Below are positions 1-8,742 of a stretch of DNA of 10,722 nt, in pieces. The translations under genes were made by a program, and so were the position numbers. The DNA comes from Chloroflexota bacterium (lineage in GTDB: Bacteria; Chloroflexota; Limnocylindria; Limnocylindrales; CSP1-4). The notes below the pieces were generated by a model. That model made no database searches, was not told where the DNA came from, and was given only the letters and a program-made list of their open reading frames with translations. The stretch's first letter is position 1, and every line of letters starts with the position of its first letter. The DNA is taken from assembly GCA_021789355.1 (NCBI GenBank), contig JAJYJR010000142.1, positions 1-10,722 on the forward strand, written 5' to 3'.

Positions 1-916
1 CCCGGCCAGCCGCCTCCGCAAGCACCTCTGCCAACGTCTGGGGCCATGGAACCAGGGGCGTCCAACCGGTGAGCGCCCGCAGCGCCGACGCGTCGCCGAC
101 GATATCTGGCGGATCGTCTGGCCGGACCAGTGACGGGTCCACCATCATCCGGGGTTCCACCTGGGCCATGCGGCACAGGTCGAGCAGCAGGCTGCGGATG
201 GACACGGAGCGCCCTGAAGCGACGTTGACAACGCTGCCGCCACGGTCGCCGATCCGGCCGTCACTGCCGAGCTCCATCAGGAGCCGATACGCTCGCACGA
301 CGTCCCGGACGTCTGTGAAGTCCCGGCGGACCTCCAGGTTGCCCACGGGTATCTCGGCTGCGTCGCCGCGTTTGAGTGCTGCTACTCTCCTCGCAAGCGC
401 AGGCACGACGAAGACGTCTCGCTGGCCGGGTCCGGTGTGGTTGAAGGCGCGAGCGACCACCACACGAAGGCCCTGCCGGCTCGCCGCCTCGAGCGCAACC
501 GCCTCCTGCGCAGCCTTCGACAGGCCGTATGCGCTGCGCGGACGAAGCGACGCCGCCTCAGTCAGAGGGAGGTCCCGCAACTCCGGACTGCCGTAGACGT
601 CCGATGAGCCGGCCACCAGCAGGATCGGCGGATCGGACTGTGCTCGCAGGGCCTCGCAAAGGGCCAGCGTCCCGCCGACATTGACGCGGAAGGCGAGTGC
701 CGGGTCCCTTGTCGCGTCAGGCCCAAACGAGACTGCCGCCAGGTGGGCCACGACGTCCGGTGCCTTGGCCCGGATCACGGCTGCAATCGCACCCGCATCG
801 GTCAGGTCCACGCGATCGTGCGACGGAAAGGCGGATGCGGCGTGCCCGGACGTGCGGAGCTCGCGAGTGAGCCAGGTCCCGACGAACCCGGACGCTCCGG
901 TGACCAGGACCCTCAC
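1..916 (-). CDS. rmd: GDP-6-deoxy-D-lyxo-4-hexulose reductase (GDP-D-rhamnose synthase), C-terminus cut by window edge
   Basis: NAD(P)-dependent short-chain (extended SDR) reductase that would reduce the 4-keto group of GDP-4-dehydro-6-deoxy-D-mannose to give GDP-D-rhamnose in the cytoplasm. I read 305 codons from a GTG at 916 to the left edge with no stop. Visible: N-terminal Rossmann motif TGASGFVG (residues 6-13), AGSSDVYG around 102-109, catalytic Tyr-x-x-x-Lys (Y130, K134), AFNHTGPGQ at 157-165, VRRDFTDVRDVVRAY near 197-210 and RPDD at 265-268, all typical of Rmd. The family is usually a little over 300 residues, so only a few residues should be missing. The start is four bases after the gmd stop, with only a weak purine run upstream, so translation is probably coupled to gmd. 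Because the start is GTG, ATG-only callers would miss it. Alternatives are other 4-keto-sugar reductases or epimerases (for example GDP-fucose synthase), but adjacency to gmd and the motifs favour Rmd. Confidence 0.88.
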   Translation of the reverse strand, partial: MRVLVTGASGFVGTWLTRELRTSGHAASAFPSHDRVDLTDAGAIAAVIRAKAPDVVAHLAAVSFGPDATRDPALAFRVNVGGTLALCEALRAQSDPPILLVAGSSDVYGSPELRDLPLTEAASLRPRSAYGLSKAAQEAVALEAASRQGLRVVVARAFNHTGPGQRDVFVVPALARRVAALKRGDAAEIPVGNLEVRRDFTDVRDVVRAYRLLMELGSDGRIGDRGGSVVNVASGRSVSIRSLLLDLCRMAQVEPRMMVDPSLVRPDDPPDIVGDASALRALTGWTPLVPWPQTLAEVLAEAAGR

Positions 917-920
917 GCGC

Positions 921-3070
<2,150 letters not shown>

Positions 3071-3123
3071 TGTTCCGTACGATACCTGTGTGGGTGTTCC
3101 CGCAATCCGCCGGTAGGCGAGCC
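3071..3123. promoter_or_regulatory. Divergent intergenic region between two glycosyltransferase genes
   Basis: These 53 bases separate the minus-strand WbaZ-like gene from the plus-strand GT4 gene, so both left-hand transcripts should start here or inside the genes. On the minus strand a weak pair TTGCGG (3105-3100) and TATCGT (3084-3079), 15 bases apart, would place the transcript start almost at the ATG (3070), i.e. a leaderless message. I see no convincing plus-strand promoter. An AGG at 3115-3117 sits six bases before the TTG at 3124 and could be a ribosome binding site. All of this is weak pattern matching. Confidence 0.25.
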
Positions 3124-4245
3124 TTGTCCACCAGACTACGCGTAGCTTTCGACGTGGGGCCGGTGCGAGCCAACCCGGCGGGCGTTGGCCTGTACGCGAC
3201 CGCCATGGCGACTGCGCTGGCGGACGTCCTCCAACCAGGCGAGTTAACGCTGATGGGAAGGAGGCCCGACGCGAGCGGCCTGCCCCCCCACGTCCGCGCC
3301 TTGCCCAGAAGCTACCGCGTTCCATACCCCGTTTGGGTGGAGCTCGTCTCGGTGCGCGATGCTCGGCAGTCCGGGGCGGGCATCACCCACTACACGGACG
3401 GTATCGTGCCGATCGTGCGGCGCGGTCGGACAGTCGTGTCGGTCCACGATCTGTCCGTGATCCGACACTGGCGCCAGCACAGCGCGGCGCGGATCGCCCG
3501 GGCACCGCTGGTGCTGCTGTCGCCACACCTCGCTGACCTCGTACTCGTGCCATCACGCGCGACCGCCGACGAACTGGTGACACTCGACAGGCTCGCCGCA
3601 CGGAGGATCGAGATCATCCCGTACGCGCCGCAGCACCAGATGCATTCGACAGATACGGCTGCGACACACGAGATCGTGACGCGCTACGGGCTGACCGTCG
3701 GTCGCTACCTCCTGGCGCTGGGCACAATCGAACCCCGCAAGAACCACCTGCGACTCGTCCAGGCCTTCGAGAGCCTGGTCGCGCACCGCGAGATCGACGA
3801 CGACATCTGGCTGGTCATTGCCGGCGCTGATGGGTGGGGGCACGAAGCGGTTCTCCGCGCCATTTCGGGCTCGCCAGCAGTGGCGAGAATCAGGCGACTT
3901 GGGTACGTCCCGGCCGAAGACCTCCCCGCTCTAATCACGGGAGCCCGCGCAGCGGCGTATCTATCGCTCTACGAGGGTTTCGGCTTGCCGGTGGTTGAGA
4001 CCCTGGCGTGCGGCGTGCCGACCGTGACGTCGAATGCGTCGTCCATGCCAGAGGTGGCCGGAGATGCCGGCATCCTTGTGGACCCGTTGAGCGTAGCGGA
4101 CATCGCACGCGGCCTGCGGGATGCGCTCCGGGTATCCGGCGACGCACGTGATGCGATGGCACGAACGTCGATTGAGCAGGCAGGGCGTTTCAGCTGGAGC
4201 GCGAGCGCCGAGCAGACGGTGGATGCCTACGGGCTGCTCGCGTGA
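3124..4245 (+). CDS. GT4 family glycosyltransferase, MtfB-like
   Basis: Retaining GT-B glycosyltransferase of 373 residues, no membrane segments evident, presumably cytoplasmic or membrane-associated and extending the lipid-linked polysaccharide. The N-terminus begins with a beta strand (RLRVAFDVGPVR, 4-15) and a Gly turn (PAGVGLY, 18-24); VSVHDLSVIRH lies near 105-115 and VPSRATADEL at 142-151. The donor half has LALGTIEPRKNH (197-208), WLVIAGADGWG (229-239), LGYVPAEDLPAL and the E-x7-E motif (E284, E292) in YEGFGLPVVETLACGVP. This signature is characteristic of the MtfB-like (mannosyltransferase B) subgroup, but the sugar is not determined. Start: TTG 3124 chosen because it precedes the first strand and has an AGG six bases upstream. 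The frame stays open back to a TTG at 3070, which would add 18 residues unlike the family and overlap the divergent neighbour's start. It ends eight bases before the stop of the convergent next gene. Confidence 0.85.
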   Translation: MSTRLRVAFDVGPVRANPAGVGLYATAMATALADVLQPGELTLMGRRPDASGLPPHVRALPRSYRVPYPVWVELVSVRDARQSGAGITHYTDGIVPIVRRGRTVVSVHDLSVIRHWRQHSAARIARAPLVLLSPHLADLVLVPSRATADELVTLDRLAARRIEIIPYAPQHQMHSTDTAATHEIVTRYGLTVGRYLLALGTIEPRKNHLRLVQAFESLVAHREIDDDIWLVIAGADGWGHEAVLRAISGSPAVARIRRLGYVPAEDLPALITGARAAAYLSLYEGFGLPVVETLACGVPTVTSNASSMPEVAGDAGILVDPLSVADIARGLRDALRVSGDARDAMARTSIEQAGRFSWSASAEQTVDAYGLLA

Positions 4246-4253
4246 CAGCGCGG

Positions 4254-5534
4254 TCAGTCCACGAGCGCGGAGAGAACCGGCTCCCACCCGGTCCCTTCAC
4301 CAAGCACGACGGGCATGCGCACGCGCCCGGCGACGATGGCTTCGAGCATGAGGCCGGCCAGGGCCTGTGCGTCGGTGGGCTCGAACAATCGGTACGTGCC
4401 GTCGGGCAGCCCGTCCTGGGGAATCGAGGACGACATCAGTGTTGGGATGCCGCGGGCGACGCTCTCGCGGGCGGGCAACCCGAAGCCTTCGACCCACGAG
4501 GCGTGGACGGTTGCCAGGCAGTCCCGGTAGAGAGCCTCCACAACCTCATCGCTGACGTGGTCGAGTCGGGCAATCCGGAGACGGTCCCCATGGCGGGCGA
4601 TCTCGGCCTCGATGTCGTCGGTCTTCCAGCCGCGCCGGCCGGCGATGACGAGCCATGCTCCGGAAGCGCGCGGGTCCGCCGCCGTGAGTCGCCACGCGTC
4701 GAGGATGACGCGATGGTTCTTTCTCGGCTCCACCGTGCTGAGGACAAGCAGGAAGGGACCTGGCGCGGGCGCCGCCACACCGTCCACCTCAACCGTTGCC
4801 TTCGGTGCATGCGCCCTCAATGTCGGCACTGCGACGTGGACGCGGCCCGCAGCGTACGGGTATCTTTCGGCGATCAGGTCGGCCACCTCCCGGCTCAAGG
4901 TGATGACCCGATCGCTGACGGGCACGAGGCGGTCAAGAGCCTGTTCGAACGCGATACACAGGTCCGGTTCAACGAAGTCAGGGCTCCGGACCGGAATCAG
5001 ATCGTAGACAATCATCCGTATCGGAATTCCCTCGCCAGCGATGGACTCAATGCGACTGGCCGCGTCGCCCTCCCAGAACGCCCCTGGGACGAGCAGCAGC
5101 GAAGGAGTGTGCTTGGACCACCCGAGCCGACTGGTGTCGGAGCCGATGCCTGAGAGCCTGAATGTCAGCTGCGCGTATATCGACTTGGCGGCCAGGCGTA
5201 GGCGAGGCGGGATCGGGAGTGGCGCAACGGCAGCTCGCACGCTCCGCAGCATGCGCTGGTTCACTGAACGTGGGCCTTTGCCCGGGTCCCACCGAAGGCC
5301 GTCCGGGTCGATCCTGAGGAGCTGCGGTCGTGCTCGACGCAGACTGATGGTCGACAAGGCCGGCCAGGCGTCGATGTCGTTGCGCGCGTATGCGGTGCGT
5401 AGTAGCTCGGTAACGACGCGCTGAATGCCTGTCGGCTGGAGCCCCGCGACCAACCACGTGACCAAGTCGTCGACGAGCACGGCGACCGAACGCCCTGGGC
5501 GGTGGGGGTGGTCTTCTGTCCGCGCCGGATCCAT
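4254..5534 (-). CDS. GT4 family glycosyltransferase, MtfB-like, with long N-terminal acceptor domain
   Basis: Predicted retaining GT-B glycosyltransferase, 426 residues from ATG 5534. The N-terminal part carries VDDLVTWLVAGLQPTGIQRV (21-40), the D-(L/V)-...-TGIQRV pattern found in a group of polysaccharide glycosyltransferases, then IVYDLIPVRSPDF (175-187) and a ITLSREVADLI helix. The donor domain has LVLSTVEPRKNH (263-274), WLVIAGRRGWK (294-304), RLDHVSDEVVEALY and the E-x7-E pair (E349, E357) in WVEGFGLPARESVARGIP. No signal peptide or membrane segment is apparent. A GTG at 5588 in the same frame would add 18 residues; I prefer the ATG since a GGGGGA run lies 11 bases before it, though that spacing is long. 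The acceptor and sugar are unknown. The gene is tail to tail with the MtfB-like gene on its left (8 bases between stops) and head to head with wzm on its right. The shared TxEPRKNH and WLVIAG features make the two look like distant paralogues. Confidence 0.84.
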   Translation of the reverse strand: MDPARTEDHPHRPGRSVAVLVDDLVTWLVAGLQPTGIQRVVTELLRTAYARNDIDAWPALSTISLRRARPQLLRIDPDGLRWDPGKGPRSVNQRMLRSVRAAVAPLPIPPRLRLAAKSIYAQLTFRLSGIGSDTSRLGWSKHTPSLLLVPGAFWEGDAASRIESIAGEGIPIRMIVYDLIPVRSPDFVEPDLCIAFEQALDRLVPVSDRVITLSREVADLIAERYPYAAGRVHVAVPTLRAHAPKATVEVDGVAAPAPGPFLLVLSTVEPRKNHRVILDAWRLTAADPRASGAWLVIAGRRGWKTDDIEAEIARHGDRLRIARLDHVSDEVVEALYRDCLATVHASWVEGFGLPARESVARGIPTLMSSSIPQDGLPDGTYRLFEPTDAQALAGLMLEAIVAGRVRMPVVLGEGTGWEPVLSALVD

Positions 5535-5650
5535 GGTGGTGGCAATCCCCCTGCGCCGATTTACCGAGTCCTGAGAGGCAATGGTCACCCAGCGCGGGCA
5601 GAGCCCCCACGCGGTACCGGCCTACTACAGCGTGCCACAATCGCAGCCGT
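5535..5650. promoter_or_regulatory. Divergent intergenic region upstream of wzm and the minus-strand glycosyltransferase
   Basis: About 116 bases separate the chosen start of the glycosyltransferase from the wzm ATG, the largest gap in the window, so it is the natural place for divergent promoters. A minus-strand GGGGGA (about 5551-5546) may serve the glycosyltransferase. A small GGGC-AGA-GCCC hairpin lies at 5596-5606. No clear -35/-10 pair is visible on either strand, and wzm has no recognisable Shine-Dalgarno sequence. If the glycosyltransferase really starts at GTG 5588 the gap shrinks to 62 bases. Confidence 0.3.
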
Positions 5651-6502
5651 ATGACCCGACCACCCGCTTTGGACTCCCGGACCGCGGTCCCTTTCGTCGA
5701 GATCATCCCTCGAACCGGTTGGGTTGCCGTGGACCTGCGCGAGATCTGGAGCTACCGCGAGCTTCTCTACTTCCTGGCGTGGCGGGACCTGAAGGTGCGC
5801 TACAAGCAGACCGCCTTCGGGCTCGCGTGGGCCGTGCTGCAGCCACTGCTCCTGATGGCGATCTTCTCGGTCTCGATCGGACGCATCCCGGGCATCGCCA
5901 CCAACGGCGTACCGTACCCGCTGTTCGTGTTGGCCGGGCTCGTGCCATGGACGTTCTTCTCGCAGGGCGTCAGCGGCGCCTCCAACAGCCTGGTCGGCGG
6001 CGAATCAATCATCACCAAGGTCTACTTCCCGCGCCTCCTCGTTCCGCTCGGGGTGGTCGCGTCCTTCGTGCCGGACCTCGTCGTCGCCCTCGTCCTGCTG
6101 GCCGTCATCCTGGTCGCGGGTGGCATTGCCCCATCGGCAACCCTGCTCGGGCTGGTCCCGGCCGTCCTGTCGCTGCTCGTGACAACGATCGGAGTTGGGG
6201 CGTTCCTAGCGGCCGTGAACGTCCGCTACCGAGACGTCCGGTACGCGGTCCCGTTCCTGATGCAGGTCTGGCTCTTCGCTTCGCCGATCGTCTACGCCAG
6301 CTCGCTGCTGGGCTCTCGCCTTCGTCTCATCTTCTCGCTCAACCCGCTCGCCGCTCCGATCGAGCTGTTTCGGTGGTCCGTGGCCGGCGGCAGCGTCCCG
6401 GATGCATCTGTGTCGATATCGCTGCTGATCTCGCTCGCCCTGCTCGTCGGCTCGCTCGTCTACTTCCGGCGGGTCGAGCGGACGTTCGCGGACGTCATCT
6501 GA
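5651..6502 (+). CDS. wzm: Polysaccharide ABC exporter permease (Wzm-type)
   Basis: Integral membrane half of an ABC-2-type exporter that, with Wzt, moves finished undecaprenyl-linked polysaccharide across the cytoplasmic membrane. The 283-residue product has the amphipathic N-terminal segment and interface LREIWSYRELLYFLAWRDLKVRYKQ (about 29-53), followed by roughly six hydrophobic segments (about 56-77, 88-107, 129-157, 163-189, 200-220 and 253-272). Also visible are the family features NVRYRDVRY (190-198), the PFLMQVWLFASPIVY stretch (201-215), FSLNPLAAPIE (228-238) and the basic tail YFRRVERTFADVI. Length matches the family. The ATG at 5651 leaves a typical N-terminus even though no ribosome binding site is evident. 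Its stop overlaps the wzt start by one base (TGATG), so both subunits are translationally coupled, as expected for a stoichiometric complex. High GC (72% in one hand-counted line). Confidence 0.93.
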   Translation: MTRPPALDSRTAVPFVEIIPRTGWVAVDLREIWSYRELLYFLAWRDLKVRYKQTAFGLAWAVLQPLLLMAIFSVSIGRIPGIATNGVPYPLFVLAGLVPWTFFSQGVSGASNSLVGGESIITKVYFPRLLVPLGVVASFVPDLVVALVLLAVILVAGGIAPSATLLGLVPAVLSLLVTTIGVGAFLAAVNVRYRDVRYAVPFLMQVWLFASPIVYASSLLGSRLRLIFSLNPLAAPIELFRWSVAGGSVPDASVSISLLISLALLVGSLVYFRRVERTFADVI

Positions 6503-7797
6503 TGAACGCAGCGATCCGGGCCGAAGGGATCGGCAAGCGGTACCGGTTAGGAACGTCGCCGGAGCCGTACGGGAGGCTCACGGAGTCGCTCTGGACGGCT
6601 GCGGGCCGGTTCGCCCGGCGAACTGCGACTCGCACGCACGACGCCAGTGACTTCTGGGCGCTGCGCGACGTGAGCTTCGATGTCTCCGAGGGTTCGGCGA
6701 TGGGGATCATCGGGCGCAACGGAGCGGGGAAATCCACGCTGCTCAAGATCCTCGCCAGGATCACGGACCCGACGACCGGCCGGGCCACTCTGCGTGGGCG
6801 CGTCGGCTCACTGCTGGAGGTGGGCACGGGATTCCACCCCGAGCTGACCGGCCGCGAGAACATCTTCCTAAGCGGGGCGATCTTGGGCATGCGGCGGTCC
6901 GAGATCAGGCGCAACTTCGAGGAGATCGTTGATTTCGCTGACATCGGGCCGTTTCTCGATACGCCCGTCAAACGCTACTCGAGCGGGATGAAGGTTCGCC
7001 TCGGGTTCGCCGTCGCGGCGTTCCTCGAGACGGAGATCCTGTTCGTGGACGAGGTGCTCGCTGTCGGTGACGCCGAATTCCAGAAGAAATGCCTTGGCAA
7101 GATGTCCGAGCTCGGAGGGCGGCGGACCGTGTTGTTCGTCTCGCACAGCATGGGAGCCATCACGCGTCTGTGCGATCGGGCGATCCTCCTGGATGGTGGC
7201 AGGATGGTCGCCGCTGGCCCGACCACTGACGTCGTAAGCACTTATCTGGCGACAGGCAGTAGTCGAGGAAGCGAGCGCACATGGGAAGATCCGAGGACGG
7301 CACCGGGTGACGACCTGGCTCGTCTCATATCCGTGCGTGTGCTAGGACCAGAAGGTTCGCCCGCTGACGAGATCGATATCACGGACTCTCTTGCCGTCGA
7401 GGTCGTCTACTACTCTGCAAACCCAGCATCGCTCAGGCCATACGTGAGTCTGCATTTCTTCAACGACGATGGGGTGTTCCTGTTCGCCAGCAATGACTGG
7501 GCGGACCGTGAGTGGTGGATCTCACCAAGACATCCCGGGTTCGTTCGCGCTACCTGTCCGATCCCGGGCAACTACCTCGCCGAAGGCCGCGTGAACGTAT
7601 CGGTCCACGTGTCCACGCTGGAACCGCATGTCGTGCACGCCTCGGCACCCGACGCCGTCGCGTTCCACATCGTCGATCACACCACCAGCGAGGGTGTTCG
7701 CGGGCCCTGGGTGGGCGACTGGCCCGGAGTGGTGCGCCCGCTACTGCAGTGGAGAGTCGAGTCGCTCGACGATCCGCAATGGCAGGCTCTAGGGTAG
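6502..7797 (+). CDS. wzt: Polysaccharide ABC exporter ATPase with C-terminal glycan-binding domain (Wzt-type)
   Basis: Nucleotide-binding subunit that powers polysaccharide export with Wzm. Of 431 residues, about 1-250 form the ATPase: a Wzt-type insertion at about 18-50, Walker A GRNGAGKST (71-79), FHPELTGREN (111-120), signature YSSGM (159-163, replacing LSGGQ as usual in this family), Walker B ILFVDE (179-184, D183/E184), D-loop AVGD (187-190) and switch His215 in FVSHS. From about 270 to 395 there is a beta-rich domain fitting the Wzt C-terminal carbohydrate-binding domain; in E. coli O9a the equivalent domain reads the modified non-reducing end of the chain before export. That this one reads a cap is inference. 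A longer open frame upstream of 6502 lies over wzm and is not coding. GC falls from about 70% in the ATPase part to about 52-58% at 7321-7500, rising to 63% just after. The 3' end overlaps the next gene by nine bases, tail to tail. Confidence 0.95.
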   Translation: MNAAIRAEGIGKRYRLGTSPEPYGRLTESLWTAAGRFARRTATRTHDASDFWALRDVSFDVSEGSAMGIIGRNGAGKSTLLKILARITDPTTGRATLRGRVGSLLEVGTGFHPELTGRENIFLSGAILGMRRSEIRRNFEEIVDFADIGPFLDTPVKRYSSGMKVRLGFAVAAFLETEILFVDEVLAVGDAEFQKKCLGKMSELGGRRTVLFVSHSMGAITRLCDRAILLDGGRMVAAGPTTDVVSTYLATGSSRGSERTWEDPRTAPGDDLARLISVRVLGPEGSPADEIDITDSLAVEVVYYSANPASLRPYVSLHFFNDDGVFLFASNDWADREWWISPRHPGFVRATCPIPGNYLAEGRVNVSVHVSTLEPHVVHASAPDAVAFHIVDHTTSEGVRGPWVGDWPGVVRPLLQWRVESLDDPQWQALG

Positions 7798-8742
7798 ATC
7801 GCCCACGCGCATCGAACGGCCGGTCACGACATCCACCAAGGGCAGGTCTCCGATAAGGCGCTGCTGCGCCTCGAAATCGGCGAGATAGGTCAAACTCCCG
7901 TCCGCATCGCGAGCCTGACGGACCGACGTCTTGACCCATGCTTCGTGCCCGGACAGGTCAGGAAGATCCCCCGCGACATCGTGTCGTACCAGGAATGCGT
8001 TGACTCCCTGAATGGTGCTCCCAACCAGCCGATAACCGTTGGTTCGACCCCAGTGCTCGAGCGCGGAGATGGAGGCCCCGAAGTAGAGCATTGAGTGGTG
8101 GGCGGTCCTGCGATCGAATTGGGGCTGATACGGTACCGACACTGGCGCCACGGGGCCAAAGAGGCTGTTGTACTCACAGACGACGACCCTGGGCCGAATA
8201 TCGCGGATCGCCGCGAGTACCCAGTAGTCCATACCATCTATGTCCACCGATAGCAGGCCAAGGTCATACGGTTGGCCATTCAGCAGCTTGTTGATGTTCT
8301 CGACAGTGACAAATGCTTGCTGCGCATCGATGGCCGCGCGGGCTGCAAGTCCACTCTCACGTAGGAATCGGATGTGGTCAGTCCCGGGATCAAGAATGAG
8401 CCCTCGCCACCCGCCACGCTCAAGCAGAAACCGGGTATTCGATTCCCGGTAGTCTTCAACGCCGAACTCGACGAAAGACTGGTCAACCATCGGCACATGG
8501 GCGAGCAGCCACTGGATGGCACCGTCCTCGCCGAACTGCGAGAACCCGCGGAATTCGGCCTCCCGCAGCGTGCTTGCGGCCCGAGCTCGGTCCGCCTGGA
8601 GGTTCGCAAGTGCAAGACGGACGTGCTGGATCTCGCGGATCGTGGCCTCGTGATCCACCGCGAGAGCGTCGCTCAACGGCTTCAGCCAAGCGGCCCGAAC
8701 CTGCCGGAGCACGCGCCGGAGCGCAGAGTTGCGAGGCGCCAT
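7789..8742 (-). CDS. FkbM-like putative methyltransferase (SQFGEDG family)
   Basis: A 317-residue soluble protein of a family common in O-antigen and capsule clusters and often labelled FkbM-type methyltransferase. The first 60 residues are helical, and about 29-63 (charged, Leu/Ala heptads) may be a coiled coil. The core has FSQFGEDGAIQWLL (67-80), FVEFGVEDYRESNTRFLLE (90-108), GWRGLILDPG (111-120), LLSVDIDGMDYWVLAAI (163-179), VVVCEYNSLFG (186-196) and LYFGASISALEH (219-230). The fold of alternating strands and helices fits a Rossmann-like transferase, but the usual D-x-G-A-N-x-G SAM loop is replaced by E-F-G-V-E-D, so methyl transfer is inferred and not proven. Start: ATG 8742 overlaps the stop of the sugar-transferase gene (TGATG), with GGATGGA five bases upstream as a good ribosome binding site. 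GC is low (52-63% in four hand-counted lines). It may add a terminal or side-chain modification to the glycan. Confidence 0.75.
   Translation of the reverse strand: MAPRNSALRRVLRQVRAAWLKPLSDALAVDHEATIREIQHVRLALANLQADRARAASTLREAEFRGFSQFGEDGAIQWLLAHVPMVDQSFVEFGVEDYRESNTRFLLERGGWRGLILDPGTDHIRFLRESGLAARAAIDAQQAFVTVENINKLLNGQPYDLGLLSVDIDGMDYWVLAAIRDIRPRVVVCEYNSLFGPVAPVSVPYQPQFDRRTAHHSMLYFGASISALEHWGRTNGYRLVGSTIQGVNAFLVRHDVAGDLPDLSGHEAWVKTSVRQARDADGSLTYLADFEAQQRLIGDLPLVDVVTGRSMRVGDLP

Noticed and set aside
5596..5606. GGGC-AGA-GCCC hairpin upstream of wzm as a regulatory element or terminator
   Set aside because: A four-pair stem with a three-base loop is too small and too likely by chance in GC-rich DNA, and no T run follows.
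5581..6501. In-frame upstream extension of wzt over the whole of wzm
   Set aside because: The extension translates to Arg/Pro/Gly-rich sequence with no domain, while the other frame encodes a complete Wzm; the ATG at 6502 fits the Wzt family N-terminus.
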